From Symbiodinium natans (taxonomy: Eukaryota > Sar > Dinophyceae > Suessiales > Symbiodiniaceae): 18,787 nucleotides of DNA. The notes under the pieces were generated by a model. The model had not been told where the DNA came from. It was given only the letters and a program-made list of their open reading frames with translations, and did no database searches. Positions 1-9,174 of this stretch are shown piece by piece. The stretch's first letter is position 1. The number at the start of each line of letters is the position of its first letter. The position numbers were made by a program, and so were the translations under genes. The stretch covers positions 859,868 to 878,654 of the forward strand of contig CAJNDS010000935.1 in assembly GCA_905221605.1 (NCBI GenBank). Direction: 5' to 3'.

Positions 1-700
1 CTTGGTTTATGGGTTTAGGGTTTAGGGTTTAGGGTTTAGGGTTTAGGGTTCAGGGTTTAGGACTTAGGGTGAAGCGGTTTAGGGTTTTAGGGTTTAGGAT
101 TTAGGCAAAGCCCAGAAGCCTTGGAGACGCTCAGGGCGTTCGTTCAACTTGGTGAATGGGCTTTGGGGGGTTTAGGGTTTAGGGTTTGGAGTTTAGGGCT
201 TCTTAGGGCTTAGGGCTTAGGGTTTAGGGCTTGGGGTTTGGGGTTTAGGGTTTCGGGTTTTATAGGGGTTCAGAGTTTAGGGGCTTTCGTTCAACTTGGT
301 GAATGGGGCTTGGGAGGTTTAGGGCTTAAGGGTCTAAAGGTTTTTAGGGTTTTAGGGTTTTAGGGTTTGAGGGTTTAAGGGTTTAAGGATTTAAGGGTTT
401 AAGGGCTAGTCGTCAGGCTTGAGGGAATCCTGGGCTTGGGCCTTTTAGGGTTTAGGGTTTAGGGTTTAGGGTTTAGGGTTTAGGGTTTAGGGTCTAGGGT
501 TTAGGGTTTAGGGTTTCGGGTTAAGGGTTAAGGGTTTCTGTCACTTGGGGTCACTTGGGGACTTCGTTGGCGCCTTAGATTTCTTCAGACCGAGCCGAAA
601 CCTCCTGCTCTCAAAGACCTAAAGCCCAGACCTTTTGAAGAATGAAGGTATACTAGCGGATGGTTCAGGGTTTAGGGTTGAGGGTTTAGGGCTTAGGGTG

Positions 701-721
701 CCAGGGGTGCTTCACCCCTGG
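701..721. repeat. Perfect 9-bp hairpin between opposed telomeric blocks
   Basis: CCAGGGGTG at 701-709 pairs exactly with CACCCCTGG at 713-721 around a CTT loop. To its left the telomeric units read TTTAGGG and to its right (761-809) they read CCCTAAA. The hairpin therefore sits near the centre of a head-to-head telomeric inversion. Confidence 0.85.
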
Positions 722-760
722 CCTCAACTCCGGAAGTCGTAAAAAACCCTAGAGCCTCAA

Positions 761-809
761 CCCTAAACCCTAAACCCTAAACCCTAAACCCTAAACCCTA
801 AACCCTAAA
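761..809 (-). repeat. Seven perfect CCCTAAA units
   Basis: Seven uninterrupted CCCTAAA heptamers on the plus strand, i.e. TTTAGGG on the minus strand. They are opposite in orientation to the flanking blocks and mark a strand switch within the telomeric mosaic. Confidence 0.95.
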
Positions 810-953
810 CCCTGCTCCATGAGGGCAGACCCAGGCGCACAGAAAGCGCCAAGTAAAGAGCCGAGGCGCCTGGGCCGGGGTGTGGGTCTGTTAAGGTTCA
901 AGGGCTTAAGGGCTTTAGGGTTTTGAGGGTTTGTTTGGGGGTTTAAGGTTTAA

Positions 954-1046
954 GGGCTCAAGGGTTTTGAGGGCTTGTTTAAGGGCTCAAGGGTTTTGAG
1001 GGTTTGTTTAGGGGTTTAAGGTTTAAGGGCTCAAGGGTTTTGAGGG
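954..1046 (+). repeat. Diverged telomere-derived tandem repeat
   Basis: The 20-mer GGGCTCAAGGGTTTTGAGGG starts at 954, 983 and 1027, joined by TTTAAGGTTTAAGGG-like spacers. It looks like a secondary tandem array grown from degenerate telomeric units. Confidence 0.75.
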
Positions 1047-1093
1047 CTTGTTTAAGGGTTTAAGGTTTAAGGGTTTAAGGGTTTTTAAGGCTT

Positions 1094-1095
<2 letters not shown>

Positions 1096-1126
<31 letters not shown>
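1096..1126 (+). repeat. T10-G21 homopolymer junction
   Basis: Ten T (1096-1105) run directly into 21 G (1106-1126). The G tract is an obvious quadruplex former. Its exact length should be treated with caution because such runs are error-prone in sequencing. Confidence 0.85.
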
Positions 1127-1407
1127 TCAAGGGTTTGAGGGTTAGAAGTTAAGGTCTAAGGTTGAAAGTTTAGGGTTGAGGCTAGGGGAATCAGGGCAGG
1201 GGGTTTAAGGTTTAAGGCGTTTCAGGGTTTGGGGGTTTTGAGAGTCTAAAGGCTCAGGTGTTTAGGGTATAGGGGCGGCCCAAGGCTTGTAGGTGTGTTG
1301 GGCTGGAAGGCGATAGGTTCAGCTGTGTGCGGGGCTGAAGCGTTTTCAGGGTTCCGAGTTTTAGGGTTTAGGGTTTAGGGTTTCGGGTTTAGGGTTGAGG
1401 GTTTAGG

Positions 1408-1735
1408 GGGGTTTAGGGGTTTAGGGGTTTAGGGGTTTAGGGGTTTAGGGGTTTAGGGTTTAGGGGTTTTAGGGGTTTTAGGGGTTTAGGGGTTAGGGGT
1501 TTAGGGGTTTCGGGGTTAGGGGTTTAGGGTTTAGGGTTTAGGGTTTAGGGTTTAGGGTTTAGGGTTTAGGGGATTAGGGGTTTAGGGGTTTAGGGGTTTA
1601 GGGGTTTAGGGGTTTAGGGGTTTAGGGGTTTAGGGGTTTAGGGGTTTAGGGGTTTAGGGGGTTTAGGGGTTTAGGGGTTTAGGGGTTTAGGGGTTTAGGG
1701 GTTTAGGGGGTTTAGGGGTTTAGGTTTTTGGGGGA
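1408..1735 (+). repeat. Array of the 8-bp variant TTTAGGGG
   Basis: Most of this block is TTTAGGGG instead of TTTAGGG, with a short canonical TTTAGGG run at about 1517-1568. The octamer is homogenised over a few hundred bases. This points to local amplification of a variant rather than random decay. Confidence 0.9.
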
Positions 1736-1843
1736 GTAAGGGAACTGGCGTGGCTGGATCTAGACCCCCAGAACCCTGAAATTTTCTAGGACCCGAAGAC
1801 CCTAAGACCCTGGAACCACAGGGCTTCGAAACAACCATTAGGG

Positions 1844-1941
1844 TTTAGGGTTTAGGGTTTAGGGTTTAGGGTTTAGGGTTTAGGGTTTAGGGTTTAGGGT
1901 TTAGGGTTTAGGGTTTAGGGTTTAGGGTTTAGGGTTTAGGG
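1844..1941 (+). repeat. Fourteen perfect TTTAGGG units
   Basis: This is the longest uninterrupted canonical telomeric run in the window (98 bp, 14 units). It begins abruptly after unique sequence (ending near 1837) and ends abruptly in unique sequence from about 1945. The sharp edges would fit insertion of telomeric DNA at a repaired break. Confidence 0.95.
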
Positions 1942-2047
1942 TTTTGGGCCCAGAAAAGGCCCCAACTCAGCACTGCCACCCCCCAAAACGCCCTTAAAGA
2001 GCCCCAAAGGCCCGAGACCAGACCCCTCAAAGCGCCTTAAACTCCAA

Positions 2048-2340
2048 GCCCTAAACCCTAAACCCTAAACCCCAAACCCCAAACCCCAAACCCCAAACCC
2101 CAAACCCTAAACCCTAAACCCTAAACCCCAAACCCTAAACCCCAAACCCTAAACCCCAAACCCTAAACCCCAAACCCCTCAAAGCAGTAAAGCCAGCAGG
2201 CCCTGAGTCCCCCCCCAGAGCTTAGCCCCAAACTCTAATCCCCAAACCCTAAACCCCAAACACTAAACCCTAAACCCCAAACCCTAATCCCCAAACCCCA
2301 AACCCCAAACCCTAAACCCCAAACCCGAAACCCCAAACCT
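2048..2340 (-). repeat. CCCTAAA/CCCCAAA mixed array
   Basis: Alternating CCCTAAA and CCCCAAA heptamers on the plus strand, interrupted by a short unique piece at about 2178-2230. The orientation is opposite to the blocks on both sides. The C-for-T variant is frequent enough to look locally homogenised. Confidence 0.9.
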
Positions 2341-2552
2341 TAGTCAAACGCCGAGCTGCCGAGCATGAAGGCCACGCCCTGCCGCCAGTGTCGCGCAGGG
2401 ACCTGAGGGGCTCAGGGGCTCAGGTGAGGGGGTTTAGGGTTGAGGATTGAGGGTTGAGGGTTTAGGGTTTAGGGTTTAGGGTTTAGGGTTTCCGGCTTAG
2501 GGTTTAGGGTTTAGGGTTTCGGGTTTAGGGTTTAGGGTTTAGGGTGTTGGGT

Positions 2553-2962
2553 TTAGGGTTTAGGGCAGGCATGTAGCACTGCCCGACAAAGCTCGAGAAT
2601 GCTCTTGATGCGCATGAACTTCTCCAAGTCGCTCCCTGCCAGGTTGAGCTGTACGCAGTCCCGCTCGCGAAGCGAGCTTTTGAATGAGCGCAGTTCTGCT
2701 GGCGAGCTGCTGCAGCAGTGCGTGGAGAGAAGGGTGAGGTCTATGATGTACGCGTGCTTTGCAAGCCCGGTTCTGAAAATCTTGGACTTGGCGGCCTGCA
2801 CACATTCTCTGCATGCGGTCATAGTACTTCAAAGACCACTGCAGTCAGGGGGTCGGTCTCCTCGGCAGCGTAGACCATGCGAGGCTGACCGTACTGCACG
2901 AATGGCTTCTGGAGAGGTGCAGGGGTCCGTGGCGCACAGGTGTACTGCACACCTTGCCCTCT
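2553..2962 (-). pseudogene. Coding-like island, two minus-strand frames, unrecognised
   Basis: Two adjoining minus-strand frames look protein-like. The first is open from 2962 to 2822 (47 codons, including QKPFVQYGQPRMVY and AEETDPLTAVVFEVL) and ends at a TGA on 2821-2819. The second starts at an ATG overlapping that TGA (2822) and runs 89 codons to 2553, including KSKIFRTGLAKHAYIIDLTLL and SDLEKFMRIKSILELCRAV. The frames differ by one base, so this is either a frameshifted remnant or two exons whose junction I cannot place. The C-terminus runs into telomeric sequence at about 2570. I recognise no family. Overlapping plus-strand frames (2599-2973) are less protein-like. Confidence 0.33.
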
Positions 2963-3780
2963 CTAATGCATGACGCCAGTAGCGGTGCGACGCACCCCGC
3001 ACCACATCACACTGGCACAAAAACCCGTGCCGGTTGGTTCGGCCTCTTATGGCCCCGTGTCTCAGCCGTGCCACCGCTATACCGTCGGTGACCAAGAGGT
3101 CATAGGGGAGTTGTTGGTCCCCTCGCCCCTCACACTGTCTTGCACGCAAGCCACTGACCAGCCTCTCCCCTGAGGCCCCACCCAGAGGACCACCAAGTAC
3201 TAGAAAGTAACATGGGGGGGGAGGAAGATCATAGACCACCAAGCATTAGCAACCCAATCCGAAGAGAAAAACCCAAACACCCCCGAACGGCCTGGGTTTT
3301 TAGGGCTCAGGAATGCCTGAGTGTGGGTTCAAGGGGTTTAGGGCTGACCTTCAGGGTTCTCTCGTGGTAGGCTCCGAAGCTGGGGTACCTTATTGGGGTC
3401 CTTATTGAAAGGGAATCCTTCTATTCGGGGTCCATTTGTTGGGTCCAGTAATAAGGCAATCCAGCCGTATCAGTTCTCTAAATACTGGTCCCTGTTTAGG
3501 TACCCTGAATAAGAGGGGCCGCCATAATGAGGACCCCACCCCCCCCCCAAGAAACCGTACACTGGACTTGGTAGCCCAGAAACCATCTTCTGACAAGGGT
3601 ACCCTTTTTTGGGGTTGGTTGCTTTATAAGCGAACCTTGAACACACAAAAAGGTTAGAGGCTTATCACTGGGCCATCCAGTATGTTGAACAAACCTGAAG
3701 ACCCCAGTCGCGACTCAAAAGCCCGAGAGACCAGAAACCCCTAGCCCGTAAGCCCGTGAATCCCCAAGGCCCCCTACACC
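2963..3780. other. Gene-free stretch, nothing recognised
   Basis: Open frames here are short and unconvincing. The 3385-3540 part holds several GGGGTCC/GGGTCC and TTATTG/TATTC pieces that look like a degenerate local repeat. A run of C at about 3538-3549 interrupts it. No promoter, RNA gene or protein family is recognised. Confidence 0.5.
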
Positions 3781-3838
3781 CCCCTAAATCCTTAAAACCC
3801 CAAACCCTGAAGCCTACCCCTGAACCCTAAACCCGAAA

Positions 3839-3901
3839 CCCTAAACCCTAAACCCTAAACCCTAAACCCTAAACCCTAAACCCTAAACCCTAAACCCTAA
3901 A
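3839..3901 (-). repeat. Nine perfect CCCTAAA units
   Basis: Nine uninterrupted CCCTAAA heptamers (63 bp) on the plus strand, with degenerate CCCTGAA and CCCGAAA units just before. This is an interstitial telomeric block in reverse orientation. Confidence 0.95.
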
Positions 3902-3997
3902 CCCTAGACCCTTAACCCGGGCCTGATGTGGGTGCACAGCCCAGATCACAAACAGCGCGTCGTGGGAGCTCTGGGCACCAGCGGTCTGCAGCGTTGC

Positions 3998-4090
3998 TTG
4001 GGGTTTAGGGTTTAGGGTTTGGGTTTTTGGGGGGTTTGGGTTTGGGGGGAGGTTTGGGGGTTTTGGGGGGGGGTTTGGGGGGTTTGGGGT
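3998..4090 (+). repeat. Degenerate G-rich telomere-like block
   Basis: TTTAGGG units grade into GGTTTGGGGGG-type sequence. It is strongly G-rich on the plus strand and a likely quadruplex former. No coding signal is visible here, and the following ~400 bases (to about 4495) are G-rich with no recognisable feature. Confidence 0.7.
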
Positions 4091-4497
4091 GCGAAGCTAT
4101 GGCCCGAATCTGGAGGTCCATCTAGCACTCTTGTCCCACCCCGGGTTTATGGTTTAGGGTTTGGCTTCAAGGTTTAGGTTTTGGGAAGCTCCGTCCAGGA
4201 GTTGAAGGGTCTCAAGGCAGGGGGCTCAAGGTGTCCCACAGGTCTCGGGGGTGTTAAGGTCCCCGGATTGCGGACGGAGGGAGGTTCAAACGGTCCCAAG
4301 GTCGCGGGGTTTAACCACTGTAGGGGGCGGCCTAGGCCTTGGGTTTAGGGAGCTTAAGGGGTTCTAAGGTTTAAGGGGTTTAAAGCTATTCGGGGTTTTG
4401 GGTTGAGGGGGTTCATATGTGGTGTCGGGCTTAGAGCAAGAACCTAAACCCTGCCTCTTGAAAACCCTATCAAAAAAAAACACTAAACTACCCTCAG

Positions 4498-4600
4498 CCC
4501 TAAGCCCTAAGCCCTAAGCCCTAAACCCTAAACCCTAAACCCTAAACCCTAAACCCTAAACCCTAAACCCCAAACCCTAAACCCTAAACCCTAAACCCTA
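4498..4600 (-). repeat. CCCTAAG then CCCTAAA array
   Basis: Units of CCCTAAG (about 4498-4518) are followed by CCCTAAA with a single CCCCAAA variant. Orientation is reversed relative to the next block at 4720. The variant-to-canonical gradient suggests stepwise amplification. Confidence 0.9.
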
Positions 4601-4719
4601 TCAAAAACGCTACGCACTAAACAACCATGCCCGAGGCTTCCTGATTCACTTCCCAGGCGCCAGCGACGCTTTGCGGAACTGATTTACCAGATTCCCAGCA
4701 AACAGCGGGTCCTGGGCGA

Positions 4720-4842
4720 GGGTTTAGGGTTTAGGGTTTAGGGTTTAGGGTTTAGGGTTTAGGGTTTAGGGTTTAGGGTTTAGGGTTCAGGGTTCAGGGT
4801 TCAGGGTTCAGGGTTCAGGGTTCAGGGTTCAGGGTTCAGGGG
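4720..4842 (+). repeat. TTTAGGG array switching to eight TTCAGGG units
   Basis: About nine canonical TTTAGGG units are followed by eight exact TTCAGGG units (4786-4841), then degenerate TTTAGGGC. A single T-to-C variant has been tandemly amplified in phase with the canonical array. Confidence 0.95.
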
Positions 4843-5989
4843 TTTAGGGCTTTAGGCTTTTGGGCTTGTGGTCTTCGACTCGCGAGGTCGGGTCCGCAGC
4901 AAGGCGTGGATGTTGATGTGCCGCATGCAAGTCCAAAAACAGCTTGGCTGCACTCAGGAGGGTAGCTATAAATTAAACTTTTAGCTGCCTTACTAAGAAA
5001 CACAATAAACCCAAGAAAGGCAAAGATCAAAAGTTACAGTAAAGTACCAGACAGGAGCATGGAAGAGTCAAAGGGTACACAATACAGCCCACCAGAAATC
5101 CTCCGCAAACCCTCAACCCTCACCCTAAACCCCGAGTCCTGAGCCCGAAACCCCGTAAACACGCAACCGTCAACCCCGACCTTGACCTCACCCAAGCCCC
5201 CTACAGGACCTCAATCTGCACACCTGTCCATCGACTTACTTCTCCAAGAGCCAAGGAAAGTCACAGGTTTAAACCTTGTTACTCCCACGAAACAAGAAAA
5301 ACCAAGGAGTATCCTACGAAATAAGGAAAAACCCCCCAAAACAATCGTTTATTGGCACCTGGCACAGTAAGCCTAAAATGCTGGGGATTTTGGGGCTTGG
5401 GGGGGCCTTAAGGCTTAAGGGCTCAGGACCTTGGGTTCAAGAAGACCTTCAACTCACCCAACGCCAAACCCTAAACCCTAAACCCGAAAGCCCTCGCGCA
5501 TCTTCAGCACTCCTCAAGTAGAACGCTGCCTCCTTCAGCCGAAATTAAGTGACATGTGCTGTTTCTGATGGGAGTTGGAGTTGGTTTCGGGGCTCAGCGA
5601 CTTGGGTTTGGGGGGGGCTCAAAGCCCCCCCCCCCACACCACCCTACCCATAACCCTCACGCAAACCCTTAACCCTAAACCCTATAAAGCCTTAAACAGT
5701 GAAAGCCCACAACCCTAAAACCTGCAACCGAACAACCTCAAACGTTAAACAAAGTGCTTAACACCAGCGAACACAAAAACTTGGAAACCCTAAACCCTAA
5801 AACCTAAACCCTAACACCCAAGCCCTAACCCCAATCCCACAACCACACGACACGGGGGGGGGGGGGGGGGAAGCCGTGGGTGGGTGGGGCGGGGGGCACG
5901 TATGAACATAGTGAAATTTAACATACATGCAACATGAATGCAAATTGCAAATATATATGTGAGAGGGGCCTTTGGGGTCTATTTGGACA
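4843..5989. other. Gene-poor stretch with telomere-like fragments
   Basis: Short CCCTAAA-like fragments occur at about 5107-5132, 5467-5485, 5653-5683 and 5785-5835. A homopolymer of 17 G lies at 5854-5870. Open frames of 60-80 codons (for example 5182-5370) have no recognisable domain or splice context, and I do not support them as genes. Confidence 0.5.
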
Positions 5990-7790
5990 CAATACATTAA
6001 TTCATTTAATTCATTTAATTCTGCAGCCAAGTCGCCCCGAATTAAATGAATTAAATGAATTAAAGTTAATTCATTTAATTCATTTAATTCTCCAGGCAAG
6101 GCCCCGAATTAAATGAATTAAATGAATTAATTAATTAATTCATTTAATTCATTTAATTCTCCCGGCAAGGCCCCGAATTAAATGAATTAAATGAATTAAT
6201 TAATTAATTCATTTAATTCATTTAATTCATTTAATACATTTAATTCTGTAAATGGCCTGAGATCTCCCGTCCAGAGGCTCGATTTAATTCATTTAATTCA
6301 TTTAATTCTCCAGGCAAGGCCCCGAATTAAATGAATTAAATGAACCAATTAATTAATTCATTTAATTCATTTAATTCTCCGGGCAAGGCCCCGAATTAAA
6401 TGAATTAAATGAATTAAATCGGGCCCCTCTTATCCGAGATCCCAGGCTATTTAAAGAATTAAATGAATTAAATGAATTAAATGAATTAATTAATTAATTC
6501 ATTTAATTCATTTAATTCATTTAATTCTCCCGGCAAGGCCCCGAATTAAATGAATTAAATGAATTAATTAATTCATTCATTTAATTCATTTAATTCTCCC
6601 GGCAAGGCCCCGAATTAAATGAATTAAATGAATTAATTAATTAATTCATTTAATTCATTTAATTCATTTAATACATTTAATTCTGTAAATGGCCTGAGAT
6701 CTCCCGTCCAGAGGCTCGATTTAATTCATTTAATTCATTTAATTCTGCAGCCAAGTCGCCCCGAATTAAATGAATTAAATGAATTAATTAATTAATTCAT
6801 TTAATTCATTTAATTCTCCCGGCAAGGCCCCGAATTAAATGAATTAAATGAATTAATTAATTAATTCATTTAATTCATTTAATTCATTTAATACATTTAA
6901 TACATTTAATTCTGTAAATGGCCTGAGATCTCCCGTCCAGAGGCTCGATTTAATTCATTTAATTCATTTAATTCTCCAGGCAAGGCCCCGAATTAAATGA
7001 ATTAAATGAATTAATTAATTAATTCATTTAATTCATTTAATTCTCCGGGCAAGGCCCCGAATTAAATGAATTAAATGAATTAAATCGGGCCCCTCTTATC
7101 CGAGATCCCAGGCTATTTAAAGAATTAAATGAATTAAATGAATTAAATGAATTAATTAATTAATTCATTTAATTCATTTAATTCTCCAGGCAAGGCCCCG
7201 AATTAAATGAATTAAATGAATTAATAATTAATTCATTTAATTCATTTAATTCTCCCGGCAAGGCCCCGAATTAAATGAATTAAATGAATTAATTACTTAA
7301 TTCATTGAATTCATTTAATTCATTTAATTCATTTAATTCATTTAATTCATTTAATTCATTTAATTCATTTAATTCATTTAATACATTTAATTCTGTAAAT
7401 GGCCTGAGATCTCCCGTCCAGAGGCTCGATTTAATTCATTTAATTCATATAATTCTCCAGGCAAGGCCCCGAATTAAATGAATTAAAAGAATTAATTAAT
7501 TAATTCATTTAATTCATTTAATTATCCGGGCAAGGCCCCGAATTAAATGAATTAAGTGAATTAATTAATTAATTCATTTAATTAATTTAATGCTCCAGGC
7601 AAGGCCCCGAATTAAATGAATTAAATGAATTAATTAATTAATTCATTTAATTCGTTTAATTCTCCGGGCAAGGCCCTGAATTAAATGAATTAAATGAATG
7701 AAATGAACGAAATGAATGAATTAATTAATTCATTTAACTCATTTAATTCTCCGGCCCAGGCCCGAATTAAATCAATTAAACGAATTAAAA
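5990..7790. repeat. Palindromic AT-rich minisatellite with GC-rich linkers
   Basis: The array is made of perfect palindromes built from the 9-mer ATTCATTTA and its complement, centred on TTAATTAATTAA (about 54 bp in full units). They are separated by ~15-bp linkers such as TCCCGGCAAGGCCCC, of which about 15 are present. Two other linkers recur. CTGTAAATGGCCTGAGATCT starts at 6246, 6683, 6912 and 7393, and GGGCCCCTCTTATCCGAG starts at 6421 and 7087. The pairs 6246/6912 and 6421/7087 are both exactly 666 bp apart, so a larger unit has duplicated. Each linker sits in the loop of a potential long hairpin or cruciform. The open frames it contains (repeats of Leu-Asn-Glu or Ile-His-Leu) are by-products of the 9-bp period. 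Confidence 0.95.
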
Positions 7791-9110
7791 CGGCCCCCCT
7801 AGGCAATGCCCCTGCATCATTTGGGATTTGCTTTACTTATCCCTTCGATTTCCCTCAGACTTCCCCTTAATAAATTCCCTTTACTTTTTATCATTGTTTC
7901 ATTTTAGCGGTGCGGTTTATATTTGGTAAGGTCACATAGCTATTGTACGCGCAGTGAGTGATAAATAAACTTAGTTCTTTAGGACCTGGTGCGCGTTGTG
8001 TACCTTTTCATTCATGCAACTTAATAATCTCAGCACAGAAAAAAAATAAATGAGTTACATCTGGCCTGCTTTTGAACACATCACATAGCTGTGCCTCACA
8101 CAATAAAGTGCGCACCTATTGACAAACGGCCTTTTTAAGGGGATTTTTTCCCTCTAAAAGCCTGGTGTAAGGGACGTCCGATTTCCCTCAAATTCCCTTT
8201 CATTTTCCCTTAGACCTCATGCGATTCTGGTGACTGCTGTAAAAATCCCCTAAACCATTCCCTTAAATCACTTGGGTTTCCCCTATTTATCCCTTTAATT
8301 TCCCCTAGATTTCCCCTTAAAGTCCTTCAACGTTTCCCTTTATAACTTCCCTTTACTTATTGTCCTTGTTTCATTTTCGCCGTGTGTATTATATTTTATA
8401 GGATCTTTATCGGGAAAACAGAATCCTTTAGGGTTTAGGATTTAGGGTTTAGAGTTTAGGGATTGGGGTTTAGGGTAACTTCTTGTATTGCCACAGTCAA
8501 ACATTAAGGAGTGGCCCAAGCCCCCAACCACGCCTCTACGCATCCCTCTCAATATTTGATTTGGGTTTAGGGTTTAAGGTTTAGGGTCCATCCTCTGCCT
8601 AGCAATTCGCTGCAGGTACGGCCCTCGGACGCGGTTTCGGATGTTGGCAGCACTATTGAAGGGCATAGTCTACGGTTTAGGACCTTCAGATGTCAAACCC
8701 AAGGGTTTCGCAGTTTAAGGTATGCGGGGTTCGGTCAGGGTATCAGGCTTTTGGGGTCTAAGGTTCTGTTTCGCTAGCAGATGCTAGGGACATATGCTCG
8801 GGACCCTAAACCCTAAACCTTAAACCCTAAACCCGCGCGGAGCCTATACCTTGGAAAGAATTTACGCAGAAGCCTCTATGCGAGATACTACTCTCTGTAG
8901 TAAGCCCTAAGCCGTAAACCGCATCATGAACTGTTCTAATCAAAAAAGTCAGAGATACCATATGTGTCCAAGGGGATTCCTGGTGTCAAGGATAAGCCTC
9001 GTTTAGATTGTAGGGTTACAGACAATTTTCCATATGTTCTCTGCTATGTGATCCGTAACATACAAACAATGTAATCGCACATCCTAAGCAAAGTGAGACA
9101 GACGAGAACA
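7791..9110. other. Gene-poor stretch with a diverged duplication
   Basis: The segment at about 7830-7925 resembles 8280-8395. Both contain TTCCCCTTAA, TTCCCTTTACTT and TTGTTTCATTTT in the same order, followed by TATATTT or TATATTTT. The region between is AT-rich with many TTCCCT pieces. Telomere-like remnants occur at about 8427-8475, 8560-8590, 8803-8835 and 8909-8920. No convincing coding frame or RNA gene was found. Confidence 0.55.
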
Positions 9111-9174
9111 TTTGCAAATAGTTTTCGGCTCCCTCCAGCGTGGTTTCGCGCGGGCGCTCCCCTTTCGGCGTATC

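Larger units (their letters stand above)
1..2570. repeat. Mosaic of interstitial/subtelomeric TTTAGGG repeats
   Basis: This stretch is built from TTTAGGG units and degenerate variants (TTTAAGGG, TTTAGGGG, GGGCTTA, CCCCAAA), broken by short unique pieces. TTTAGGG reads on the plus strand at about 1-60, 160-260, 440-520, 660-700, 1350-1735, 1844-1941 and 2437-2570. CCCTAAA or CCCCAAA reads on the plus strand at 761-809 and about 2048-2340. A true left chromosome end should show CCCTAAA on the plus strand, so the TTTAGGG start is the wrong way round for a simple left terminus. I see no supportable gene before 2553. The array is either interstitial, a rearranged subtelomere, or an assembly collapse. 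Confidence 0.95.

Noticed and set aside
1-60. Physical chromosome end at the left edge
   Set aside because: The repeats read TTTAGGG on the plus strand, whereas a left terminus should read CCCTAAA, and the array is already degenerate within 60 bases.
3402-3657. Short frames of 64 and 73 codons on opposite strands
   Set aside because: They sit in a locally repetitive segment and look like shadows of low-complexity sequence. The LGGGVG here is read from a C-run and is unrelated to the LGG motif downstream.
5797-6116. Open frames of 60-100 codons rich in Leu-Asn-Glu or Ile-His-Leu
   Set aside because: They follow directly from the 9-bp period of the palindromic minisatellite, and frames are open on both strands.
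5990-7790. CRISPR-like repeat-spacer array
   Set aside because: The spacers (linkers) are the same or nearly the same, the repeats are long AT palindromes, and the context is eukaryotic.
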